Of a stretch of 64,000 bases of DNA, positions 55,687 through 64,000 are shown in pieces. The notes beneath the pieces were generated by a model. That model was not told where the DNA came from. It was given only the letters and a program-made list of their open reading frames with translations, and searched no databases. Source of the stretch: Okapia johnstoni (Eukaryota; Chordata; Mammalia; Artiodactyla; Giraffidae); assembly GCA_024291935.2 (NCBI GenBank), contig CM044309.1, forward strand, positions 7,564,001-7,628,000. Direction: 5' to 3'. The number at the start of each line of letters is the position of its first letter. Within the stretch, counting starts at the first letter, position 1. Position numbers and translations under genes: made by a program.

Positions 55687-56213
55687 AATTCACATTAAAA
55701 TTAAATATTTTCACTTCTCAATTCAATTATCTATTAATATTTGCCCCACATTCTGAAATATCAAAAATTTGCATAAGCTATGTAACAACTACCCTCTTTG
55801 GGCATGCTTTCCAATTTGCCATAGTCCCCAATAATTCCTATTTTTTCCCAAATTGAGGACAAATGTCAGAACATTATTATCTACGTATTTTTCAAAAGTG
55901 AAACAAATGAAAGATAACCTGAGATGGCCTTGAGTTTTCTTTATTGAAATAAACTCCACTCAGGTATGTTTAATCTGTACCCTGTTTCGTTCATTGGTTT
56001 ATACTTTCTGTTTAGCTCTTATGGTATTTGAATGTGCTGACCCCATCAGAGAGTAAGTTATAGAGCAAGACATGCAGCTTATTAATTATATATTATTTGT
56101 CTCTAAAAGACTCCATCTGATCATCTTCAGACACATCTTTAAGGTTGTTCATATCTGTCTTGCAAGAATAAGAATTTACTGTTTAATCCTGAGTTGACCT
56201 TTCCTATACACAA
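55687..56213. other. Unassigned sequence
   Basis: No gene or repeat recognised. Confidence 0.5.
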
Positions 56214-56420
56214 AAAGGACTTTGGTGGCTCAGATGGTAGAGTATCTTCCTGCAATGCCAGCAGACCTGAGTTTGATCCCTGGGTTGGGAAGATCCCCTG
56301 GAGAAGTGAATGGCTACCCACTCCAGTATTCTTGTCTGGAGAGTTCCACGGGTAGAGAGGATCATGGCAGGCTATAGTCCATGGGGTTGCAAAGTCAGAC
56401 ACGACCGACTTTCACTCATG
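56214..56420 (+). mobile_element. Bov-tA SINE
   Basis: Diverged Bov-tA with altered head ('aggactttggtggctcag') and deletions in the Bov-A body. Ends 'gacacgaccgactttcactc'. Confidence 0.9.
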
Positions 56421-56689
56421 TGCATAAAAAGCTCGCTGGAAGTCAAACTAATTCACTGTGATTATTCAGACTTAAAGCTCGCTCAAGATATTCTGAGTTT
56501 CTACCAACTTTTTGCTCATTTCCATTTCAGTCCACAGGCAGAATAAATAAGTTTTTGTTTATTAGACCCTGTAGGTTATTACTTTCTATGTATTTGCCTC
56601 CTTTGCTATGATGAGGTTCTTGGAATCAGGAACCTACATTTTCATTTATCTCTGCAAGGTAGGACCCAGTAGAGTAACTGGCATGTGGT
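56421..56689. other. Unassigned sequence
   Basis: No gene recognised. 56620-56690 may be a worn L2-type 3' end, too diverged to call. Confidence 0.4.
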
Positions 56690-57799
56690 AATATTGAACA
56701 GAAATGGTATGGACCTAACAGAAGTAAAATATATCAAGAAGAGGTGGGAAGAATACACAGAAAAACGATACAAAACAGATCTTCATAACCCAGATAACCA
56801 CGATGGTGTGATCACTGGACTAGAGCCAGACATCCTGGAAAGTGAAGTCAAGTGGGCCTTAGGAAGCGTCATCATGAACAAAGCTAGTGGAGATGATGGA
56901 ATTCCAGTTGAGCTAGTTCAAATCCTAAAAGATGATGCTGTGACAGCGCTGCACTCAATATGCCAGCAAATTTGGAAAACTTAGCAGTGGTCACAGAGCT
57001 GGAAAAGGGATTCTGGGTGTAGTTTTCATTCCAATCTCAAAGAAAGGCAATACCAAAGAATGCTCAAAATACTACGCAATTGCACTCATCTCACATGCTA
57101 GCAAAGTAATGCTCAAAATTCTCCAAGACAAGCTTCAACAGTATGTGAACCACAACTTTTCAGATGTTCAAGCTGGATTTAGAAAACATAGAGGAACCAG
57201 AGATCAGAGTGCCAACATCCACTGGATCATCAAAAATACAGGAGAGTTCCAGAAAAACACCTACTTCTGCCTTATTGACTATGCAAAAAGTTTTTATTGT
57301 GTGGATCACAATAAACTGTGGAAAATTCTTAAAGAAATGGGAATACCAGACCACCTGACCTGCCTCCTGAGAAATCTGTATGCAGGTCAAGAAGCAACAA
57401 TTAGAACTGGACATGAAACAATAGACGGGTTCCAAATTGGGGAAGGAGTACGTCAAGACTGTATATTGTCACTCTGCTCATTTAACTTATATGCAGAGTA
57501 CATCATGCAAAATGCTGGGCTGGATGAAGCACAGGCTAGAATCAAAGATTTCTGGGAGAAATATCAATAACCTCAGATATGCAGATGACACCACCCTTAT
57601 GGCAGAAAGTGAAGAAGAACTTAAGAGCCTCTTGATGAAAGTGAAAGAGGAGAGTGAAAAATTTGGCCTAAAACTCAACATTCAGAAAACTAAGATCATG
57701 GCATCAGGTCCCATCCCTTTATGGCAAATAGATGGGGAAACAGTGGAAACAGTAACAGACTTTATTTTTGAGGCCTCCAAAAATCACTGCAGATGGTGA
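56685..57799 (+). pseudogene. BovB RT remnant
   Basis: Frames in order: 56685-56984 (WEEYTEKRYKTDLHNPDNHD, EVKWALGSVIMNKASGDDGI, stop after QIWKT), 57109-57570 (MLKILQDKLQQYVNHNFSD, FRKHRGTRDQSANIHWIIK, YFCLIDYAKSF), 57437-57799 ([20 protein letters not shown]). The catalytic YADD is intact, but stops and frameshifts near 57000 and 57540 break the protein. Confidence 0.9.
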
Positions 57800-58350
57800 C
57801 TGCAGCCATGAAACTAAAAAATGCTTGCTCCTTGAGAGAAAAGCTATGATCAACATAGAAAGAAAATTAAAAAGCAGAGACATTACTTTGCCAACAAAGT
57901 CGGCCTAATCAAAGCTATGGTTTTTCCAGTAGTCGTGTATGGATGTGAGAGTTGGATGATAAACAAAGCTGAGTGCCAAAGAACTGATGCTTTTGAACAT
58001 CAGTTCTTGGTGTTGGAAAAGACTGTTGAGAGTCCCTTGGTCTGAAAGGAGATGTAACCAGTCAATCCTAAAGGAAATCATTGGAAGGACTGACGCTGAA
58101 GCTGAAACTCCAGTACTTGGGCCACCTGATGCGAAGAGCTGACTCATTTGAAAAGACCCTGATGCTGGGAAATATTGAAGGCAGGAGGAGAAGGGGACGA
58201 CAGAGGATGAGATGGTTGGATGGCATCACCAACTCTACAGACATGAGGTTGAGCAAGCTCTGGGAGTTGGTGGTGGATAGGGAAGCCTGGCATGCTGCAG
58301 TCCATGGGGTTGCAAAGAATCAGACACTACTGAGAGACTGAACTGAACTG
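56705..58350 (+). mobile_element. BovB LINE, 5'-truncated, 1.65 kb
   Basis: From the linker ('atggacctaacagaagtaaaat') through RT and C-terminus to 'gagactgaactgaactg'. Flanked by a 15-base duplication, AATATTGAACAGAAA / AATATTGAGCAGAAA (56690-56704, 58351-58365), one mismatch. The long target duplication and tail make this a clean insertion. Confidence 0.97.
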
Positions 58351-58365
58351 AATATTGAGCAGAAA

Positions 58366-60257
58366 CATACTTAGGAGATAAACATTCTTTCAGGGATATC
58401 TTAGCTGATTCAAGTAGAAGTACTGTCTCTCAATTATGCTGGGCTCTTGTCCATGAATTTTTTTAATGATGGAAGTATGGATAGTTTTTTTGATTCTGGA
58501 CACTCAGGATTTTCTTATTCCTTTGAGAATGGGGACACAGCTTACTACTCTATTTAAATAATATGTATTTCCATGTTTCCTTGAACCCAAGCATTTCCAG
58601 GGCTGTTTTCAAGTCATCTTTGACTAAACAATAGTAAATATTGGCACGCCATGGTCATTTTATAGATGTGGGACAAGGGCTTGTGTTTGAGAGTCATTGA
58701 GTGTATGCCAAGCCTTCTATAGAAATCTTGTGATTTACAGTCTTGCTCTTTTTTTTTTCTCTCTTTTCTTTGCTCCTATTCATTTACCTTCTTCTCCCCT
58801 GCATTTTCCACCTACCTACTAAAAGTAAAAGAAGAAAATTAAAATATGAAATAGAAGAAGGGATATGAAAGAGAACAAAAAAATGATTAAATGCAAGAAA
58901 ATAATGTAGGGAGACAGAGTCTGGAAACAGAAATGATACATCTTTCAAGGGAAAGTGAAATCCAAATAAAATTGTTTAAAAAAAAACTCCATCTGTGAGC
59001 ATACAAGTTATCCAGAGGGTGGGAGAGAAGTCAGAAGTATTTGAGTTTTTAAAGTCTTATTATCCATGCAATAATGTACAAAGTAAATTATTTTATTAGA
59101 CGTTGTTAAATGTCATCCAAAATCATTTCCTCTGTAAATGGTTTTCCTACAAACAACATTATAAGCGATAAAATTTCAACCTAAAATCTAGGAAAAAACA
59201 TAGAATTTCTAAAGGTATTCATAGAACTTCAACCATCTTCTGTTCTATTAAGGACTTTGCTCATCTTTGGAATTGATTCAGATAACACTTTAGCACCATC
59301 TGTGTGCCACTTACAGTAGAAAAAAAATGTATCTTTAAACCATTTATATTATGAGATTTTTAAACTATTTTTGGACAAAGTAGAATCACTTCTGGTTTTA
59401 GGAAGCAACTTGGCCTTAATCAACTTATGCTCAAGAATGAGCAACTGTGAGAAAAGTTTTGGTGAAGATACCACAATAAACACTAGTATTTGTCATAAGG
59501 TTAATGCATAAAAATGTAGGTTATCTGATGAAGTCTATGAACCTGAAAAATATGCTAGAGAGATTATTAACTTATTGGTAATCAATAGAAACTAATCCAC
59601 AAATATACTCTACAGGACATGAAGTATTTAATTACTTTTAAATGGTTATAATGATTCAAAGACATGACATGCCAAGTAGAAATTGTAGTCCATTCGACCG
59701 AGAGAAATTAAGAATAAAGTAATAACCTGACTCATTAAACAAAATAATTTAAGAGTGGAATATAGTCTGAACTGTGGATTGCTACTGCTTTGAATATTTT
59801 ATACTTATAATATATTTAGCATGAGCAATAACATTTCTTCTATCTTTTAAAACTTACAAGCAGGTGATTTTTTTAACGAGATACAAACCATCACAACCAC
59901 ACACACATAGATTAATTCTTTAATTAAATAGTATTTATTGAAAAGGTAATTCTATATATTTAATAATACTTATATCACTATTACACTGTGTAGTACATAG
60001 AAATATAAGTAATTCACGTAAGTGACTTTAATTTTATTTACACATAGTTCATATAAAATCTAAAATTTTTCCTTCCATTTGGCTAGTTTTCCAGCAGCTT
60101 GCATTTAATATCCACCAATGGCTATAGCATTTCATATGTTAGCATTATTTACCCTTACTATTACCATTATCATCAATAGCTCAAGCACATATACATATTA
60201 TCATTCACTTACATTGAATTCCAGAACTTCATCAAGAGTTAGAATTCTTGTTTAAAT
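58366..60257. other. Unassigned 1.9-kb stretch
   Basis: The longest stretch in the window with nothing recognised: AT-rich, no frame over about 60 codons, no SINE or LINE signature. CT-rich patch at 58745-58800. Confidence 0.5.
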
Positions 60258-60578
60258 TAATCGATTTTTTAATTGAAGGATAACTACTTTACAGAATTGT
60301 GTTGGTTTCTGCCAAACATCAACATGAATTTAGCCATAGGTATATATATGTCCCATCCCTCTTGAAACTCCCTCCCACCTCCCTCCTCATCCCAACTCTC
60401 TAGGTTGTTACAGAGCCTCAGTTTGTGCTCCCTGAGTCATACAGCAAATTCCCACTGGCTATCTGTTTCACATATGGTAACGTAAGTTTCCATGTTACTC
60501 CATACATCCCACACTTTCCTTCCTCCCTACCCTCCATGTCCATAAGTCTGTTCTCTTTGATTGTGTCTCCATTGCTGC
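60258..60578 (-). mobile_element. Bovine-type L1 3' UTR fragment
   Basis: Complement of L1 3' UTR ('ctgccaaacatcaacatgaatttagcc', 'ctccctcccacctccctcc', 'gtgtctccattgctgcc'). Strongly truncated. Confidence 0.88.
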
Positions 60579-60654
60579 CTGACCCAGGGATCAAACCTGT
60601 GTCTCTGACATCTAACCTGCATTAGCAGGCGAGTTCTTTACTACTAGCACCACC
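60579..60654 (-). mobile_element. Bov-tA SINE head only
   Basis: 'tgacccagggatcaaacctgtgtctc' to 'agcaccacctgggaagcc' is the complement of the tRNA-derived head, without a Bov-A body. Confidence 0.8.
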
Positions 60655-61892
60655 TGGGAAGCCTTTGGCCCCTTTACTTCACGTCATATACAAAATTAAT
60701 TCAAAATGGATTTGATACTTATACATGAGGGTTAAAATTATAAAAAAAAATTTAGGAAAAAACATAGATGTAAATTTTCATGACCTGTGATTAGCTAATG
60801 GGTTCTTAGATACGACGTCATAGCCACACACACCCAAAAAGAAATAATAGATGAGTTGGACATCACTGAATTTAAAAATTTTTGCGCTTCAGAGGACACC
60901 ATGGAGAAAGTGAAAAACCAGCAAACAGCATGGGAGAAACTTTTTGCAAATCATTTATCTAATAACAGATTTGTATCTAGAATATATAAATCACTATTAC
61001 AACTCAATAAAAAATGGCGAATTACCCAATAACAGGTGAATAATGGATCTGAATAGATAGCTCTCTAAAGAAGACACACAAATGACCATTAAATGCATGG
61101 AAAGACGCTCAGCATCATTAGCTATCAGGGAAACGCAAAGTAAAACCACAATGTGATACCACTTCACACTCACTACCATGGCTTTAGTTTTAAAAAAGAG
61201 AAATAATAAAGTGCTGCATAGTTTTAGAGAAATTAGAGCCCTCATACACTGGTAGCTGGGATGTAAATTGGTGTAACCACTATGGAAAATAGTCTAGTGT
61301 CTCCTAAAATGGTTAAATATAAGGTTACCATGTAACTCAGCATGTCCTAGGATAGACACAAGAATGCGAAGATATATGTTTACAAATATTTTATGTGCAT
61401 TTATGTATATAATGATGTTTATATCATTATTATTCCTAATACAAATAAGTAAAAATGGCCCAAATGTCCATCAATAAATGAATAGATGAATGAAATGTGA
61501 TATAGTCACACAAATGCAGTAGTCAGTCATCAAAGGAAGGAAATTTTGATACAGGCTACAACATGGTTGAACTTTAAAAACATAATAAATGAAAAAAGCC
61601 ACTCGCACAGGATGACATATTATGTGATTACTTTTAAATGAAATGTCCACAGTAGACATCTATAGAGGCAGGAAGTACATTACTGGCTGCCTCGGACTGT
61701 AGAGGATGAGGGACTTGGGGTGTGATGGTTAAGGGATGTGGGATTTCTTTTCAGAGTAATGAAAGAAATCTGAGATTAATTGTGGTGACAAATACAGTAC
61801 TCTGTGAATATACTAAAAGCCATTGTATTGTACACTTTAAATGGATAAATTATATAGAATGTGAATTACCTCTCAATAAACCACAAAAATAA
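60655..61892 (+). mobile_element. Old L1M LINE, ORF2 end and 3' UTR
   Basis: In order: 'aattaattcaaaatggatttgatac', 'gggagaaactttttgcaaatcatttatctaataac', 'aagacacacaaatgaccattaaatgcatgg', 'ctcatacactggtagctgggatgtaaattgg', 'ggcccaaatgtccatcaataaatg', 'attgtattgtacactttaaatgg'. This is the L1M3'-end order. 1.24 kb uninterrupted; no open frame. Confidence 0.92.
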
Positions 61893-61993
61893 TAATATGA
61901 GAATTTTATATGATTTTTCACCTTCATTCTCTCACAAATTTAGACAACCAATAAAATATATATATTATAATATCCAGCATCAAATTAAATATT

Positions 61994-62267
61994 TGGAGAA
62001 GGCAATGGCACCCCACTCCAGTACTCTTGCCTGGAAAATCCCATGCTCAGAGGAGCCTGGTAGGCTGCAGTCCATGGGGTCACAAAGAGTCAGACACGAC
62101 TGAGCGACTTCACTTTCACTTTTCACTTTCATGCATTGGAGAAGGAAATGGCAACCCACTCCAGTGTTCTTGCCTGGAGAATCCCAGGGATGGCGGAGCC
62201 TGGTGGGCTGCCATCTATGGGGTCGCACAGAGTCGGACACAACTGAAGCGACTTAGCAGTAGCAAAG
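61994..62267 (+). mobile_element. Bov-A2 SINE, near consensus
   Basis: Complete two-unit Bov-A2 ('ggagaaggcaatggcaccccactcc' to 'ctgaagcgacttagcagtagc') with few changes, so one of the youngest SINEs here. Confidence 0.97.
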
Positions 62268-62343
62268 AAGTAGAATAATGAAATCCACAGGCAGAAGATA
62301 AATCAGTTATCAGAAATGAGTTCAGAAATATAGATAAAGTGTC

Positions 62344-62387
62344 AACAAAGTTTTTCTGCAAAGGATCAGAAAGTAAATATTTTAGGC

Positions 62388-62390
<3 letters not shown>
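62344..62390 (+). repeat. hAT-type DNA transposon fragment
   Basis: 'aaagtttttctgcaaaggatcagaaagtaaatattttaggct' matches the start block of a common mammalian hAT non-autonomous family ('aactttttctgtaaagggccagatag…'). It runs directly into a microsatellite. Confidence 0.6.
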
Positions 62391-62474
<84 letters not shown>

Positions 62475-62475
62475 C
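62391..62475. repeat. Compound (TG)(TA)(CA)(TA) microsatellite
   Basis: GTGTGTG, about 12 TA, CACACACA, TATATA, about 14 CA, then TATATATATA. Likely highly variable in length. Confidence 0.95.
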
Positions 62476-62589
62476 ATTCTTTGTTCATGGACAATTCAAA
62501 AACAGTGCCATGGACTGTAGTTCCCTTGCCCTTATGGTGATTGGATGAGCAGAAAAGAAATTTAAATAGGTATAAATATATTCAACATT

Positions 62590-62873
62590 AAGGAGATCAA
62601 ATCAGTCAATCCTAAAGGAAATCAACTCTGAATATTTTTTGGAAGGACTGATGCTGAGGCTGAAGCTCCAATACTTTGGCCACCTAATGTGAAGAGTTGA
62701 CTCACTGGAAAAGACTATGATGCTGGGAAAGATTGAAGGCAAAAAGAGAACAGAGTGGCAGAGGATGAGATAGTTAGATAGCATCATCGACTCAAAGGTC
62801 ATGAATTTGAACAAACTCCAGGAGACAGTGGAGGACAGAGGAGGCTGGCATGCTGCAGTCCATTGGGTCAAGG
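62590..62873 (+). mobile_element. BovB LINE fragment lacking its tail
   Basis: From 'gagatcaaatcagtcaatcctaaagg' (RSNQSILKE) to 'catgctgcagtccattgggtcaa', diverged. It lacks the final ~40 bases and tail and directly meets a minus-strand BovB. Confidence 0.92.
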
Positions 62874-63862
62874 ACTAACCCACTAAATCATGTCTGACTC
62901 TTTGTGACTGCATGGACTGCAGCACACCAGGCTTCCCTGTCCCTCACTACTTCCTGAGTTTGCTCAAATTCATGTCCATTGAGTCAGTGATGCCATCCAA
63001 CCATCTCATCCCCCGTCATCCCCTTCTTTTCTTGTCCCCAACCTTTCCCAGCATCAGGGTCTTTTGCAGTGAGTCAACTCTTCACACCAGGTGGCCAAAG
63101 TATTGGAGCTTCAGCTTCAGCATCAGTCCTTCCATTGAATATTCAGGGTTGATTTCCTTTAGGATTGACTGCTTTGATCTCCCTCATGTCCAGGGGACTT
63201 ACAAGAGTCTTCTCCGACACCACAGCTTGAAATCATCAATTCTTGAGCGTTTAGCCTTCTGTGTGGTCCAACTCTCATGTCTGTACATGACCATAGGAAA
63301 CGCCACAGCTTTGACTCTATGGACTTTCGTTGGCAAAGTGATGTCTCTGGTTTTTAATACACTGTCTAGGTTTGTCATAGCTTTACTTCCAAGGAGCAAG
63401 TGTCTTAATTTTGTGACTGCAGTCACCATCCACAGTGATTTAGGAGGCCAAGAAAAGAAAATCTATCACTGTTTCCATTTCCCCCCCATCTATTTGCCAT
63501 GAAGTGATGGGACCGGATGTCATGATCTTAGTTTTTTGAATGTTGAAATTTAAGTCAGTTTTTTCACTCTCCTCTTTCACCTTCATCAAGAGGCTCTTTA
63601 GATTCTCTTAGCTTTCTGCCATTAAAGTGATACCATCTGCATATTTGAGGTTATTAATATTTCTTCCAGCAATCTTGATTCCAGCTCATGAGTCATCCAG
63701 TCTGGCATTTCACATGCTGTATTCTGCATAGGAGTTAAACAAATAGGGTCACAGTATACAGCCTTGATGTACTCTTTTCCCAGTTTGGAACCAGTCTGTT
63801 CCATGTCCGTTTCTAACTATTGTTTCTTGTCCTGAATACAGATTTCTCAGGAGACAGGTAAG
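62874..63862 (-). mobile_element. BovB LINE, tail-to-tail with the previous copy
   Basis: Complement of BovB from near the tail ('aaatcatgtctgactctttgtgac') to the RT core ('ctgaatacagatttctcagg'), about 1 kb, moderately old. Its first 270 bases are an inverted match to 62590-62873. Confidence 0.94.
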
Positions 63863-63879
63863 ATAGAGAGAATAGCAAT

Positions 63880-64000
63880 TGCAAAGCACATGTGATAGGA
63901 GTGTGCCTGGCACATTCCAGGAGAAGTGAGGAAGACAACACAGCAGTGTAGCAGGACAGAGAGAATAATCAGAGTTGTAGAGATGAAGACAGAGAAATAA
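63880..64000 (+). repeat. Ancient mammalian repeat fragment
   Basis: 'ggagtgtgcctggcacattccaggagaagtgagg', 'cagtgtagcaggacagagagaataatcagagttgtagagatgaagacagagaaataa' resembles a later part of the old repeat suspected at 40555-40730. Cut by the window edge. Confidence 0.4.

Overview
This is vertebrate nuclear DNA from a ruminant, almost certainly a bovid and most likely cattle or a close relative. The evidence is the repeat content: many BovB (RTE-type) LINEs ending in the ACTGAACTGA tail, Bov-tA and Bov-A2 SINEs, and L1 3' ends of the bovine type. It also holds older mammalian repeats (MIR, L2, MER5/MER1-like hAT elements, an ERVL-MaLR-type LTR, Hsmar1-like mariners and old L1M copies). I found no host protein-coding exon, no functional tRNA, rRNA or snRNA gene and no CRISPR array. 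Every longer reading frame is either a decayed transposon protein or its antisense shadow. The window reads as a gene desert or the inside of a large intron.

Layout. 0-3 kb: an old LTR and two inverted dimeric Bov-tA SINEs. 4-9 kb: an old L1 split by BovB, two further BovB copies, L2 and MER5. 11.5-15 kb: a near full-length BovB (minus) with a second BovB (plus) inserted in it. 16.5-19.2 kb: SINE, MIR, a mariner transposase remnant, and a young BovB with a 215-residue reading frame. 20.7-22.5 kb: SINE, then BovB split by a young L1 3' end. 25-26.5 kb: L1 pieces, a SINE and MIR. 28.3-34.8 kb: an old L1 split by a near complete mariner, which is itself split by a 3.7-kb retrotransposed insert. 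That insert begins with an L1 5' end and finishes with about 1.6 kb that is mostly not recognisable as L1. 36-43 kb: scattered SINEs, BovB, MIR and hAT pieces. 44.7-55.7 kb: one old L1 opened by a 3.1-kb BovB, by another L1 that itself carries BovB within BovB, and by a further BovB. 56-64 kb: BovB, L1 and Bov-A2 copies, and a tail-to-tail BovB pair at the right edge.

The only functional relation among the elements is parasitic. Bov-A and Bov-tA SINEs share the BovB 3' region and are thought to use BovB machinery. L1 machinery supplies the A-tail and long target-duplication type insertions. Target-site duplications (TSDs) let many insertions be ordered in time. The most interesting items are the chimeric L1-led insert at 29262-32952 (13-bp perfect TSD, AATAAA signal, A-tail), the 0.2-kb copy of a BovB 5' segment placed inside the RT region of the same BovB at 46873-47085, and the mobile dimeric Bov-tA at 813-1125 and 1431-1756. 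Family names come from memory of consensus sequences, so edges are good to roughly 5-20 bases unless a TSD is given.
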